Source: Capra hircus
Taxonomy: Eukaryota > Chordata > Mammalia > Artiodactyla > Bovidae
Direction: 5' to 3'
Length of the DNA: 64,000 bases
Assembly: GCF_001704415.2 (NCBI RefSeq)
Contig: NC_030817.1
Coordinates: 34,483,550 to 34,547,549 of the forward strand
The notes below the pieces were generated by a model, which saw only the letters and a program-made list of their open reading frames with translations, did not search any database and was not told the origin of the DNA. Shown here piece after piece: positions 46,654 through 58,815 of this stretch. The position numbers and the translations under genes are program-made. Each line of letters begins with the position of its first letter. Position 1 is the stretch's first letter.

Positions 46654-46800
46654 TGAAAAGTGAGAGCATTAGTCGCTTAGTCATGTCCGACTCTTTGCAA
46701 CCCAACCCCATGGACCGTAGTCCATCAGGCTCCTCTGTCCATGGGATTTTCCAGGCAAGAACAGTGGAGTGGGTAGCCATTCCCTTCTCTAGGGAATCTT
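46654..46800 (-). mobile_element. Partial Bov-A SINE
   Basis: Antisense. TCGCTTAGTCATGTCCGACT through GGTAGCCATTCCCTTCTC, with a small internal duplication (CAACCCAACCCC). The head is missing. Confidence 0.88.
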
Positions 46801-47999
46801 TAGGAAAGGACAATAAGACCATCTGTGGACACTGCAGAGATCAGTGGCCAGTGGATTCTGATGTTGAGGAAAAAGCCACACTCTGGGCCCCAGATCTAGA
46901 CCCTACTTTTGTCACTCACCCACTGTAACCATTTCACAGGTCATCTGTTATTACCTTTATAATTTATCAACAGAATGGGTCAATGTCAGCAGCATTCACA
47001 ACACTGTATTCAAAGCAGAGGGAATGATGAACAGCATGGCACTGTCTCTCCTCAAATACAAACCTGTACTCGGAGCCATCACTTTCCTGTGGTCCGTAAC
47101 ACAAGCTTTAGAGATTACTGTTCTGTTTAGCTTAGCTTTAAATATATGTTAGCTATTGACTGTATTAATTAGAGATAATCCTGGTTTGAAAAACATGTTT
47201 TTCCAGAACTAATGACTTTTATGTCAAGCTGACAAGTATAATTAGGCAATAAATCGTCAATCAGTCTGGTTCAGATTGCTGCGGGGAGATGAGATCTCTG
47301 CCATCCTTGTCAATTTATGTATAAAATATGCATGAGTACTATTTCTAAAGAGAGGAGGTGGCTAAAGGGAATTCATAATTTATTTCTGCATAAATACACT
47401 CTTTAAAATGTTCTATCTTTTCAAGGAGCCATATTTCAAATGAGTGCCCAAACCACGGCTACAATTAGAAAGTCACAAAATGCCTACTTGGATTTCATCA
47501 AAATCAACAGTGTTTCATAAAATCAATCAATCAAAATGATAAGCCTAGTTGTTAGAGGCAATGGCGTTGAACTTGGCAGTGGGCCACACCCACGCCCATC
47601 TGGGATTGGCTCACTGAGCTATTCCACAAACCTTGGCAGAGAACCTAGTGCATGCACAGGGCTGGGGCAGACGCGGTAAATCAATCCAGCAAACACAGAT
47701 GCCAGAGAGGATGTCTGAGCGGAAACGTGTTTCTAACTTGGAGTCACTCCTAATTACACTGAAGCTGGATTTGGTCACGGGACCAATCACAGGAGATGAC
47801 CTGATACAGTTCAGAAAGTATGACACACTGAGGGCTGTGGTTGGAGAGCTGGGCAGGAACACACTGATGTGCCTTGTAGCGATCTGTTCCCAGGAACTTG
47901 TACACCGCTTACACTGATGGAAAGAAAACCTCCTTGAGGGCAGGAACTCTTGTCTTTTTGAATCAGTCTTCGATTCAGGCAGAATACTGCATGGCTAAA
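46801..47999. other. PELI2 intron 2, unique sequence
   Basis: No gene or repeat family recognised. Frames 47611-47862 and 47633-47917 overlap on opposite strands and neither has a known motif. Confidence 0.45.
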
Positions 48000-48110
48000 A
48001 GTACAGATCAGGAGGCTTTCCTACTTCACTGATGACCGGCTGTGGGACCCTAGGCAGGTTACTTAAATGCTCCGTGCCTCAGTTTTGTCATCTTACAAGT
48101 GCTGGCCCTG
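48000..48110 (+). repeat. MIR SINE fragment
   Basis: GGCTGTGGGACCCTAGGCAG, GTTACTTAAATGCTCCGTG and CCTCAGTTTTGTCATCTTAC form the MIR core in plus orientation. Confidence 0.7.
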
Positions 48111-49899
48111 GGTCCAGGAAGGTTAGAGCTATCTCAGGGCAAAGATGCTTTAGCGACTTTTATATCTTCCCGGTTTACCACCAAGTGCTGAACGAGGGAC
48201 AGGTTCAGATCCGAGCCTGTATAAACCTATTAGGCTATCCTAATGTGCAGTCCCCTGTTTCCATTCTTCTTTCTCCTGTCTTTTGGAAAATAGTGATGAT
48301 GTGCAATTTTCCCACAGAGGACACACATCTAGACACATGAACAGGTTACATTACCAATCACAGGTGTGCACTAGTCACCATCAGTGACGGTCTGTTTCTA
48401 ATGGTGACTTTGAAAAGGCAGACTTTTCAAAGACATCACCCCACACTGGCTGCATGGCAGCACCTGTGAAGCAGGAGAGGACGAGGGAGGGGTACAGTCC
48501 TGATAGTGCAAGGCAGAACTCTGGAGCTTCCCCCATCTCAAGGCCCACACAGCAGATGTCAGAGCCGCTGACTACCTAGGTAGTGACGACCACTGTGGTC
48601 CCTGGAGAAGGATGGAGGGGGTGGGGGTCGCACCCATCTGGTAGGAGACAGAGAAACTGACTTCTAACACATACATTCACCAGAACAACAGTTTGTTTTC
48701 TCTGGAACATTACATGTGAGTAAGAAGGGATATAGGAAGAAAAGATGAAGATGCAATGTATTTTAAATGCCATGTATTTCACTGAAAATGAAAACACCAA
48801 TGAGATACTTCTTTGTTGTACACCTTAAAACTAGAAGAAGAGAGAAACCTAACCACGGTCTCTCATAACAGGAGGTGGTAAACTTTATGGAGACAGTCAA
48901 TGGACAATGCGTTAAAAGATGGGTGTGAATTTGTCTATTGCAACACCTAATTTACTTATCTGAATATTTAAGTATCTGCATACATAAGAGCTACCTGTCA
49001 CAGGAGACAAAGCTAATTGAAAGAATGAACTCTAATAAATATGAATTATAAATAACTGTAAAACGACTAGGCTGAAAAAGTGAAATTCATTGTTCAATAA
49101 TTCCATTTATATACTTTTCATAAATGATGCATTTACTGGGTAAAACAAAGTATATCTTTTGTTTCCAAAGATATACAGGTATCTACCATAAACTATGTGT
49201 TACAGGGAGCCACAAGTAAATGCAAGGTCTAATTTGTTGCCATAAGCAGGCAAACTTCCCAGTGCTATAAACTGAATATGACATAAATTGATTTTATACT
49301 AAGATATCCAAAGACCTACCATAAAATTATTTTAATATGTAGGCCAGTTTATCAGTTGTCAAAATGATCCCTTGAGTACTGAAGAATAAAAAGACTAAAA
49401 TTTACCCTTGCCTCAAAATAAAATACAAAACTCTATTGATTTTCTATAGTGAAAAAAGCAAAAGCTCTCATTTAAAAGACATTAAAAAAAATGAAAAGTT
49501 GGGGGGGGTAGTTCAATTTTTTCCTTCATTTTACTTGGGATTTTATTTTTAAGGCCTGGCCTTGAAAATTTGGCCTTAAAATTTGTCCATCTGCTGAAGA
49601 ATCTCATTTTCTTCACGGAATAAAACCAGTTGAATAAGGCCACATCACAGTTATGTAGAAATATGAAAATATTTACTCTCAAAAGACAACATTTGTCTTG
49701 GCAGCTGGTATTTTCAAGATGTTCAGCCTGCTGGAATGATGCAGGTTGCGATCCTATTACACAGAACTTTGAGTAAGACAATGACTTAAATACAAGAAAA
49801 CATACATGTACCTAACATGTATACCTGCCCCCACGCAAGCCATTCATACATGCTTTGGATGTTCCTCCTCAAGCCTCAATCAACTGAACTTCTTAGAAG
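48111..49899. other. PELI2 intron 2, unique sequence
   Basis: No gene or clear repeat in about 1.8 kb. The frame 49482-49781 (99 residues, minus) has no recognisable motif. Confidence 0.45.
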
Positions 49900-50050
49900 G
49901 GCCTCTGTTATCTATGTGTCCTTGGGCCATATTCTGAATCTATTTCTTAACCTGTAAAGTACAATATCTGCATTGAAGAGTTGTCGGAAAACCTCAAATG
50001 ATGTTTTTAAAGGGCACAGAATCTAGTTCCCAATAAATAATAATTATTAT
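49900..50050 (+). repeat. MIR SINE fragment
   Basis: GTGTCCTTGGGCCATATTCT, TTTCTTAACCTGTAAAGTAC and CCCAATAAATAATAATTATT fit MIR in plus orientation. Confidence 0.5.
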
Positions 50051-50195
50051 TCTAGTCAGCTATTTTTATGACTAAAACATTCATAATCTCTATCAGGTCA
50101 TTTAATACTTAATTATATAGGGTCCTCCAGATTGTTGATTGTTTTGGAAGGCAAAGAATCTTGTTACATATCGTTGCCTAATATGTGTGTGTGTG

Positions 50196-50411
50196 TTAAG
50201 CTGCTTCAGTCGTGTTCGACTCTTTGTGACCCCACGGACTATAGCCTACCAGGCTCCTCTGTCTATGGGATTCTCCAAGCAAGAATACTGGAGTGAGTTG
50301 TCATGCTCTCCTCCAGCGGATTTTCCCAACCCAGAGATCGAACCCATATCTCTTACGGCTCCTGCATTGGCAGCTGGGTTCTTTACCACTAGCGCTACCT
50401 GGGAAGTCCCA
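50196..50411 (-). mobile_element. Bov-tA SINE
   Basis: Antisense. A short (GT) run precedes CTGCTTCAGTCGTGTTCGAC (tail), and it ends with CTAGCGCTACCTGGGAAGTC (tRNA head). The extra CTCTTACGGCTCC marks the subfamily with a longer tRNA-related part. Confidence 0.9.
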
Positions 50412-50639
50412 AAGCTAATATGTATGCAGAGTACCAAATGTTACCAGGGATGCTCCTTCCAATGCAGCCCTCCAGAGAGCACCTCTAGTACTAGTTTCCT
50501 GTGCATCCTTCTAGGGAAAATCTATGTCTATGCTAACACAGCACAGATGTCAGAAATGACAGCACACTGTCCACAGTGTTCTGTACCCTGCTTCTCTCAC
50601 CTAACAATACAACTTGTACAATGATCTGTATCACCTGGC

Positions 50640-52030
50640 TATTAGTGCTACATCATTCTTTTTGATGTGCAGATCTAGCCCGATTTATCAATTTTTAAAG
50701 TTCATTTAAACATTTTTCTATTTTGCAAGCAATGTTGCAATGAAGATCCATGCATTCAATTTGCATACAGGGAAATATATCTAAAAGATAAATTCCTAGA
50801 GAAAATTGCTGGATCACACTTTTAATATTGACAGTTACTGTCAAACTACTTTGCCTAGAAGTTATACCAATTTAAATTCTCATCAGATGTATTTGGGAGC
50901 ATATTTTCCCCACCTTCACCAACACAGAGAGTTTAAGTGTCATGGTCTGTATTGTATGATATGTGAAAAGTGGCCTTTAAGCATTTCTATTATCATTACT
51001 GAAGCTGAAAATGTTTTAAAGTGCTTAAAAGTCATCTCTTTTTCTTTACTATGAACTGTTTATATCTTCTGTCCATTATTTTGGGTTATTGGTCTCTTTC
51101 TTTTTGATTTGTAGGTACTCTTTACATTATTACCCCCACTGTCTGTGATAAGAGTTGCCAGTTACCCCACTCAATTGGATTCTGACTTTAATGAACTTCC
51201 CTAGGGGCTCAGACTGTAAAGAATCTACCTGCAATGCAGGAGACCCGGGTTCAATCCCTGGGCTGGGAAGATCTCTGGAGAAGGAAATGGCAACCCATTT
51301 CAGTATTCTTGCCTGTATAATTCCATGGACAGAGGAGCCTAGCAGGCCACACCCCATGGGGTCACAAAGAGTCAGACACATCTAAGTGACTAACTGAACA
51401 ACATGCTTTATAGAAGTTTATCAAGTGATACATCAATAATTTTTTAATGGTTTCCAGACTTTCACCTCATAATTAGTAAGGCTTTCCTCAATCCCAAATA
51501 AAGTGAACAATTTTCCATTTCTTAGTACATTTATGATTTTACTTATGATTAAAAATATTACTTGAACACTTATTTGAACAGTAGTAAGTGGCTGTAAAGA
51601 TAAGTTTTCCATTTTTAGCACATAAAAGTCACAATACATGCATACCATGCAAAATGTTTTTTTCCATTTTCTGCACATTTTGTTTAGAGAAAGTGATTCT
51701 GTTATTTGATACATAATGATCATAACTCTTAGGCCTTCATTGGGTTGCATCCCTTTTCATTATTAATGCATTTTTTTTACCCTAAATTCAATCCTTTTTA
51801 ATATTAAGATGACAACTTCAATTCTTTTTGTTTGCATTTCTTTGATATGCTCCATAATCTTACCTCTAATCTAAATAATTTTGTTTTAGATGTGTTTTAT
51901 ATACAGCCTATAACTGGATCACATTTTTCTATGTGATCTAATTCTGTTAATATGTAAGTTTAGAATATTTACATTTATCGATAGATACAAGATATATCTA
52001 TACTCTGCTTTATTACTGTTGTTGCCTTTT
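50640..52030 (-). mobile_element. Old L1/HAL1-type fragment
   Basis: The 50640-51193 and 51403-52030 parts read on the minus strand as diverged L1-type sequence (AATTGCTGGATCACACTTTT and TTGCAATGAAGATCCATGCA). A SINE interrupts it. It is too decayed to name. Confidence 0.5.
51194..51402 (+). mobile_element. Bov-tA SINE
   Basis: Plus orientation, from ACTTCCCTAGGGGCTCAGAC to CAGACACATCTAAGTGACTA, with intact B-box GGTTCAATCCCTGGG. It is close to full length. Confidence 0.92.
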
Positions 52031-52046
52031 ATTACAGAAACAGCTT

Positions 52047-52084
52047 TCAGTTCAGTTCAGTCGCTCAGTCGTGTCCGACTCTTT
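52047..52084 (-). mobile_element. BovB 3' tip (about 38 bp)
   Basis: CAGTTCAGTTCAGTCGCTCA then GTCGTGTCCGACTCTTTA: the extreme BovB 3' end, antisense, cut after less than 40 bp. Like 19353-19437 it is a very short insertion. Confidence 0.85.
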
Positions 52085-52130
52085 ACTAAGGTCTAATTAA
52101 GACAGTAAATTCCATCTATTTAAAATGTAC

Positions 52131-52442
52131 AGGGACTTCCCTGGTGGTCCAGTGGTGGAGAATCTGCCTTCCAATGCAGGGGATCCAAGTTTGATCCCTG
52201 GTCAAGAAACTAAGATTCCATATGCTGCGGGGAATGCCCATTCGCCACTGCTAGAGAGCCTGTGTGCCACACCCAGAGAACTTGGCACACTGCAGTGACT
52301 GAGCCCACACATTCTAGAGCCTGGGCTCCACAACTAGAGAAGCCCCCATGCTGCAACTAGAGAAAGCCCACCCATCCCAGTGAGGAGCTCAGGTGCCACA
52401 ATGGAGAACCAGCTCAGCCATGATAAATAAATGCACAAATCG
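52131..52442 (+). mobile_element. CHR SINE, long form
   Basis: AGGGACTTCCCTGGTGGTCC through GAAACTAAGATTCCATATGC, then the CHR body (GAGCCTGGGCTCCACAACTA, CATGCTGCAACTAGAGAAAG) and a GATAAATAAATGC tail. Near full length, plus orientation. Confidence 0.92.
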
Positions 52443-52456
52443 ATGTTTTGACACGT

Positions 52457-52682
52457 TTTGTTGTTCAGTTGCTCAATCGTGTCCAACTCTTTGCGACTCC
52501 ATGGACTGCAGCACACCAGGCTTCCCTGTCCTTCACCATCTCCTAGAGCTTGCTCAAACTTACATCCACTGAGTCAGTGATGCCATCCAACCATCTTGTC
52601 ATCTGTTGTCCCCCTTATCCTACTGCTTTCAGTCTTTCCCAGCCTCAGGGTCTTTTCCAATGAGTCATTTCTCCACATCATA
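52457..52682 (-). mobile_element. BovB 3' end
   Basis: TTGTTGTTCAGTTGCTCAAT through TCTTTTCCAATGAGTCATTT, antisense, 5'-truncated at about 225 bp. Confidence 0.92.
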
Positions 52683-52699
52683 AAACCATCACCATCATC

Positions 52700-53678
52700 A
52701 AAATTATGCACCTATCAACAACCTACCGAAACTTCCTCACCATGCACCTCTGCAATCCATCTTTCCCTTCCAACCACTTCCTCATGCCCAGGCAGCCAAG
52801 GATTGGTTTTCTATCACTATACACATTAGACTGCATTTTCTATCATTCTATAGAACTGAAATCTTACATTATGTACTATTTTTTAAATCTGGCTTCTTTT
52901 ATTTAGCATCATTCTTTTTAGATTGATCCGTGTTGTTGCATGTATCAACAGTTCATTACTTCTTTGCTGAGCAGTATTCTCTTATAGGAATATACTGTAA
53001 TTTTGTTCATCCATTCATCTGTTGATGGATATCAGGTTACTAGTTTCTGGCTATTGCAAATAAAGCTGTTATGAATATTTATGTCCAAGTGTTTGTATAA
53101 ACATATCCTTTCACTTCTCTTGGTCAAATATCTAGAAGTGAAATAGCTGGACATATGGTAGGTGTTGTTAAACTTTTAAATAATCTGCCAAACTGTTTTC
53201 CAAATTGGTTGTCCACTTTGTATTCCCACCAGCAAGGAATTGTTCCACATTCTGCCAACCCTTGGTATTGTCATCTTCTCATTTCATTCGTCCTTATGAG
53301 TGCAAAGTGGTATCTCATTGTGGTTTTAATTTGCATTTCTCTAATGAGTGATGACACTGAGAATCTTTTCATGTGCTAATTTGCCATCTATATTTTATCT
53401 TTTTTGGTAAAATGTTCAATCATTTGCCTATTACAAAATTAGGTTATTTTCTTAATATTGAATTCTGTAACTCTATATATTCTGAATACAAATCCTTTAT
53501 CATAAGTATGATTTGCAAATTTTTCTGTCTGGTGTATCCTTTTCATTTTATGAACAATTTCTTTCAAAGAGCAGAAGTTCTCAATTTTTATCAATTTGTT
53601 CTTTTACAAATCTAGTTTGGTCTAAGAAATCTTTGCCTAATCCAAAATTACAAACAGTTTTTTCTCTATGCATCCTTT
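52700..53678 (-). mobile_element. L1M ORF2 tail and 3' UTR
   Basis: Complement phrases TTCATCCATTCATCTGTTGA, GAAATAGCTGGACATATGG and GTGGTATCTCATTGTGG are in L1 order. Frames are broken. It continues beyond the BovB insertion at 54877. Confidence 0.85.
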
Positions 53679-54876
53679 TCAGTTCAGTTGCTCAGTCGTG
53701 TCTGACTCTGCAACCCCATGAACCACAGCATGCCAGGCCTCCCTGTCCATCACCAACTCCCAGAGTTCACTCAAACTCATGTCCATTGAGTCAGTGATAC
53801 CATCCAACCATTTCATCTTCTGTTGTCCCCTTCTCCTCCTGCCCTCAATCTTTCCCAGCATCAGGGTCTTTTCAAATGAGTCTGTTCTTCGCATCAGGTA
53901 GACTAAGTTATTGGAGTTTCAGCTTCAACATCAGTCCTTCCAATGAACACCCAGGACTGATCTCCTTTAGGATGGACTGGCTGGATCTCCTTGTAGTCCA
54001 AGGGACTCTCAAGAGTCTTTGCCAACACCACAGTTCAAAAGTATCGATTCTTCGGCACTCAGCTTTCTTTACAGCCCAACTCTCACATCCATACATGACT
54101 ACTGGACAAACCATAGCCTTGACTAGATGGACCTTTGTTGGCAAAGTAATGTCTCTGCTTTTGAATATGCTCTCTAGGTTGGCCATAACTTTTTTTCTAA
54201 GGAGTAAGCGTCTTTTAATTTCATGGCTGCAATCACCATCTGCAGTGATTTTGGAGCCCCCCAAAATAAAGTCTGACACTGTTTCCACTGTTTCCCCATC
54301 TATCGGCCATAAAGTGATGGGACAGGATGCCATGATCTAAGTTTTCTGAATGTTGAGCTTTAAGCCAACTTTTTCACTCTCCTCTTTCACTTTCATCAAG
54401 AGGCTTTTTAGTTCCTCTTCACTTTCTGCCATAAGGGTGGGGTCATCTGCATATCTGAGGTTGCTGATATTTCTCCCAGCAATCTTGCTTCATCCAGCCC
54501 ATTGTTTCTCATGATGTACTCTGCATATAAGTTAAATAAGCAGGGTGACAATATACAGGCTTGACATACTCCTTTCCCAATTTGGAACCAGTCTGTTGTT
54601 CCATGTCCGGTTCTAATTGTTGCTTCCTGATCTGCATATAGGTTTCTCAAGAGGCAGGTCAGGTGATCTGGTATTCCCATCTCTTTCGGAATTTTCCACA
54701 GTTTATTGTGATCCACACAGACAAAGGTTTTGGCATAATAAAAAAGCAGAAATAGATGTTTTTCTGGAACTCTCTTGCTTTTTCCATGATCCAGCAGATG
54801 TTGGCAATTTGATCTCTGGTTCCTCTGCCTTTTCTAAAACCAGTTTGAACATCTGGAAGTTCATGATTCACCTTTT
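53679..54876 (-). mobile_element. BovB LINE, reverse-transcriptase half
   Basis: The longest BovB copy in the window, about 1.2 kb. Minus frames, listed from the element's upstream side: 54659-54871 (LPDVQTGFRKGRGTRDQIAN), 54408-54716 (GIPDHLTCLLRNLYADQEAT, GVCQACILSPCLFNLYAEYI), 53908-54333 (HEIKRRLLLRKKVMANLESI, GCESWAVKKAECRRIDTFEL) and 53679-53894 (WLDGITDSMDMSLSELWELV). These are reverse-transcriptase and C-terminal motifs; the catalytic Asp-Asp block is frameshifted near 54440. It is inserted in L1M, which resumes on the right. Confidence 0.95.
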
Positions 54877-55535
54877 AGAAGCTTTATATTTAGGTCTATG
54901 ATTCATCCTAAGCTAATTTTTTTACATGATAAAAGGAATGGATTGAAGTTTGTATTTCTGCATATGGTCCAGAATCACCTGTATAAAAGGGTATCTTTTT
55001 CAATTAAGTTGCCTTTGCACCTGTATTGAGAATCAGTTGCCCATATACGTGCAGGCCTATTTTTGGACCCTATTCTGTTGATCTATTTATTTATCTTTAT
55101 ATTAATACCACACTATCTTAATTATTATAGCTTAAAAAAAGTCTTGAAAGGGACTCCCCTGGCAGTCCAGTGGTTAAGAGCAGATACGATCCCTGGTTGG
55201 GGAACTAAGATTCCACACGCCATGTGGCATGGCCAAAAAATAGTCTTGAAGTCACTTAGTGTGAGTATTCCAATTCTGTTCTTATTCAAAACTGTTTTGG
55301 TGTTTTTAGGTTTTTGCATTTTCAAGTAAATATTAGTTTCTTTTTTTAAAAGTCTGCTGGAATTTTGATAAGGAATGTGTTGAATTTACAAATCAAGTTG
55401 GGAAGAACTGAAATCAATACTGGATTTTCTGATCTACGAACACAGACTTTCCCTTCATATATTTGGAGATGTGGTGTATAGCAATGTTTTGTAGTTTTTA
55501 GTGTGTAAGTCTTGCATATCTTTTGTTAGCTTCAT
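54877..55535 (-). mobile_element. L1M ORF2 fragment, continued
   Basis: CTATGATTCATCCTAAGCTA, CTATTCTGTTGATCTATTTA and TAATACCACACTATCTTAAT in antisense continue the L1M of 52700-53678 after the BovB insertion. A partial CHR SINE splits it. Confidence 0.8.
55147..55241 (+). mobile_element. CHR SINE, shortened
   Basis: AAGGGACTCCCCTGGCAGTC through GCCATGTGGCATGGCCAAAA, about 95 bp. AGTCTTGAA lies on both sides, a probable target duplication. Confidence 0.85.
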
Positions 55536-55542
55536 CCTTAAG

Positions 55543-55923
55543 TACAGTTAATTCCTGTTTTCACCAGAGTTATATTCTATAAAGTTGTTACAAACATGGA
55601 ATTTGTGAATACCTAGGAGAAACAAGGCTCCCGTGAGTCTTGGGTCACAACAGTTTGTCAGTTGATCAACATATAACCTTTTTATTTGGGTTTCTGTTTA
55701 AAGATGCCTGGTTTAATATATACTTCTCACAAATAATTAATTGTCCAACAGGCAGAGTGTTACCTTGTTCAACCTCAAGTGGCAACTCAAACTTTTCACC
55801 ATATGCTGTGCATGCCTACAAAGGGCTGTGAATGTGCCATTAAGCATTGGTTTGGGATTACCAATAAATTCTAGGAAGTGAATGTGCAAATATGGCACCT
55901 GCAAATAATGAAGGTCAACTGTA
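55543..55923. mobile_element. Non-autonomous Tc1/mariner-type DNA transposon
   Basis: The left end TACAGTTAATTCCTG and the right end (complement TACAGTTGACCTTCATTATT) form imperfect terminal inverted repeats with the CAG/CTG ends and TA target sites of Tigger-like elements. About 380 bp without a transposase frame. The name is inferred from the termini. Confidence 0.65.
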
Positions 55924-56097
55924 TTTTACATTTTTGATGCTATTTTAAGTGGTATTTTTTTAAAAAATTCAACTTCTGAGCTTCTGTAGTGTCTTAAATC
56001 TTGCACATTACGGTCTATGCTTTCTTTGCCTTACGTTCTGTATTTTATATGATTGCTCAGAAAGGGTTATATTTCTTTCCTGTGTTACTTTTATGTA
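55924..56097. other. Short unique or diverged stretch
   Basis: Nothing recognised. Confidence 0.3.
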
Positions 56098-56370
56098 TGC
56101 TGCTGCTGCTAAGTTGCTTCAGTCGTGTCCGACTCTGTGTGACCCCATAGATGGCAGCCCACCAGGCTCCTCCGTCCCTGGGATTCTCCAGGCAAGAACA
56201 CTGGAGTGGGTTGCCATTTCCTTCTCCAATGCATGAAAGTGAAAAGTGAAAGTGAAGTTGCTCAGTCATGTCCGACTCTTAGCGGCCTCATGGGCTGCAG
56301 CCTCCCAGGCTCCTCCGTCCATGGGATCTTCCACGCAATAGTACTGGAGTGGGGTGCCATTGCCTTCTCC
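56098..56370 (-). mobile_element. Bov-A2 SINE (dimer)
   Basis: Antisense dimer: two Bov-A monomers (56098-56226 and about 56250-56370), each with a GTCCGACTCT block and a GTTGCCATTTCCTTCTCC-type end. They are joined by the GAAAGTGAAAAGTGAAAGTG linker typical of Bov-A2. Confidence 0.92.
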
Positions 56371-56728
56371 ACTTTTATGTATACAACTATATAAATATGG
56401 TTGCACTCATTAACTCTCTAACAAGGGCAATGATAAATGAGAATATTTTCATTTCCTCTCTACCATCCGCCCCCACACACTTTTAATTGATTTTACAATG
56501 TCTACTGCTGTTTGCTTTTGAAAAAACCATTGAATATATTTATATTTTTCTGTTTTAAATGATAGTTTTTATCTCCCAGCTATAAAATCTGAGGATATTA
56601 GCATGCATAATACACTTTCCACCTTTTCTTCTCTGCCTCTCTCATCTTTTATTATTTGTTATTTCTACACTGTAGAATTTATAACATTTACATTCTGTTC
56701 TGCGACAAGTCACTTTTACTTTATTCTG
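56371..56728. other. PELI2 intron 2, unique AT-rich sequence
   Basis: Nothing recognised. Confidence 0.4.
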
Positions 56729-56846
56729 GATGAACGCGAGTTTGAGTGAACTCCGCGAATTGGTGATGGACAGAGAGGCCTGGCGTGCTGCAATTCATGG
56801 GGTCGCAAAGAGTCGGACACGACTGAGCGACTGAACTGAACTGAGT
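56729..56846 (+). mobile_element. BovB 3' tip
   Basis: GATGAACGCGAGTTTGAGTG through CACGACTGAGCGACTGAACT. 5'-truncated, about 118 bp. It is well preserved and so probably young. Confidence 0.92.
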
Positions 56847-57461
56847 CCTACAGAGAGTGTTTAATTCAACATTTAGGTGTTAGTCTCTTTGCCAACAATT
56901 CTCCACTCACTTCCTATTTGGCTGAAATTTGTCTTCTAGTAATTTCTTCAGTGAGGGGTTATAAAAGTTCTACATCTTGAGTTCAAGCATGTTTAACAAT
57001 ATTTGTATAAAATAAACTTGGAGGAAGTAAAGAAATTTTGGGTCACTAGATTATGAAGCCCTTGGGCAAAAGACTCTAAGCATCTAGCATAGTGCAATAA
57101 CCTTTCAGACAACCCCCAGATGAAATGTGTCATTGATAAAAATGGATGAAAGATCTTGTATACGAAAATGTTTTCCTCTGTGCATGTTCTATCTTAAGAC
57201 TTTTACAATCTGGCTAAATTTGGTAAGAATATCATCCAAAGAAATCAGGGATATTATATAACACAAGAATCAAATGGGGACAACAGCACTGGGACATAAT
57301 GTGACAGCGGAAAGAATGTCAGGTCAGGAGCAAGTCAGTTTGACGGTCAGTCCCAAAACCAACTAATGGAGTCCCTCTGCATATTACAAAAACCTTACAA
57401 ATCTGGTAAAAGAGGAAACGCAGCGGCACAGAATGCCGCTTTCCATTCTAAGGACACATTC
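56847..57461. other. PELI2 intron 2, unique sequence
   Basis: Nothing recognised. Confidence 0.4.
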
Positions 57462-57873
57462 CATGTAGTCATGTACGGACATGAGAGTTGGATCATAAAG
57501 AAGGCTGAGTGCTGAAAAACTGATGCTTTTGAATTGTAGTTCTGGAGAAGACTCTTCAGAGTCCCTTGGACAGCAAGGAGATCAAACCAGTCAGTCCTAA
57601 AGGAAATCAACCCTGAATATTCATCAGAATGACTGATGGTGAATCTCCAATACTTTGGCCATCTGATGCAAAGAGCTGATGTACTGGAAAAGACCCCGAT
57701 GCTGGGAAAGATTTGAGGGCAAGAGGAGAAGAGGACAACAGAGGATGAGATAGTTGGATGGCATCATCGAGTCAATGAATATGAATTTCAGCAAACTCCA
57801 GGAGACAGTGGAGGGGGAGCCTGGAGTGCTGGCAAAGAGTCAGATGACTCAGTGACTAGAAAACAATAACAAC
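57462..57873 (+). mobile_element. BovB 3' end, diverged
   Basis: AGTCATGTACGGACATGAGA, then CAAGGAGATCAAACCAGTCA and ATACTTTGGCCATCTGATGC in BovB order. The 3' end is altered (AAAACAATAACAACAG). Frames are broken. It is an older copy than 42604-42961. Confidence 0.9.
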
Positions 57874-58349
57874 AGGGAGAAGTATCATTATCATCCTCTC
57901 CCCAACCTCAGCTATTATTAAAATTGTTTACATTCCTTCAGAAATTAAGGGCTAAAGGACAAGAATAGGGGGTAAGGGACATCACAGAGGAAACAGTTTG
58001 ATGCGAAAAATCTGTAGATACTCCATTTATACATAAGAAACCAATGGGAAAGTAAAATGGCTTGGTATTGAATGCACTGGGGAATCAGATCTGATTTGAT
58101 TATTAAGTCAATAAGATTACTACCACTGATGAAAAGATCTATCCATGCAGCAGATAACACAATGTGTATTCCTTGGGTAATGCTGTGGAAGGAAACTCTG
58201 AGAACTGCAGCTAAAAATGAGCAGGGTCAATGCTGTGTTATTATACTTGCTGTCCAGCTAAAGGAAGACAGATGAAGGGACAGATCTGCCTAAGGACTTT
58301 GCCTGCAGACTGCTGCTTAAAATAAACCAGCTTTTATTCAATGATCTGT
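57874..58349. other. PELI2 intron 2, unique sequence
   Basis: Nothing recognised. The opposite-strand frames at 57945-58160 and 58072-58275 are unsupported. Confidence 0.4.
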
Positions 58350-58482
58350 GGTGACATAAATGGGAAAGAAATATAAAAAAGAGTATATATATGTATAACT
58401 GATTCACCTTGCTGTATAGCAGAAATTAACACAACATTGTAAAACAACTACACTCTAATTAAAAAAACAAAACAAAACACAG
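58350..58482 (+). mobile_element. L1 3' end
   Basis: GTATAACTGATTCACCTTGC, TGTATAGCAGAAATTAACAC and CAACTACACTCTAATTAAAA, then an A-rich tail: the L1 3' terminus, plus orientation, severely 5'-truncated. Confidence 0.85.
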
Positions 58483-58589
58483 CCCTGTCTCTAATACTTT
58501 TGGGGAAGAGAGAGGATATAAATATATTCAACAAACAAATGCATTGCTGTCTAGTGGATGAAGCCTATGCTGAGTGGGAAACCCTACAG

Positions 58590-58815
58590 ATTGTTGTTGT
58601 TTCGTCACTAAGTTGTACCTGACTCTTTGTGACTCCATGGACTGAAGCCTGCCAGACTCCTCTGTCCATGGGATTTCCCAGGCAAGAATATGGGAGTGGG
58701 TTGCCATTTCCTTCTCCAGGGGATCTTCCCGACAGAGATCAAACCCAAGTCTCCTGCTAGGCAGATAGATTCTGAGCCAAGAGAGTCTACCACTGAGCCA
58801 CCTGGGAAACCCAAC
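58590..58815 (-). mobile_element. Bov-tA SINE
   Basis: Antisense, TTGTTGTTTCGTCACTAAGT through CACTGAGCCACCTGGGAAAC, with an unusual AGCCAAGAGAG insertion in the tRNA-related part. Confidence 0.9.
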
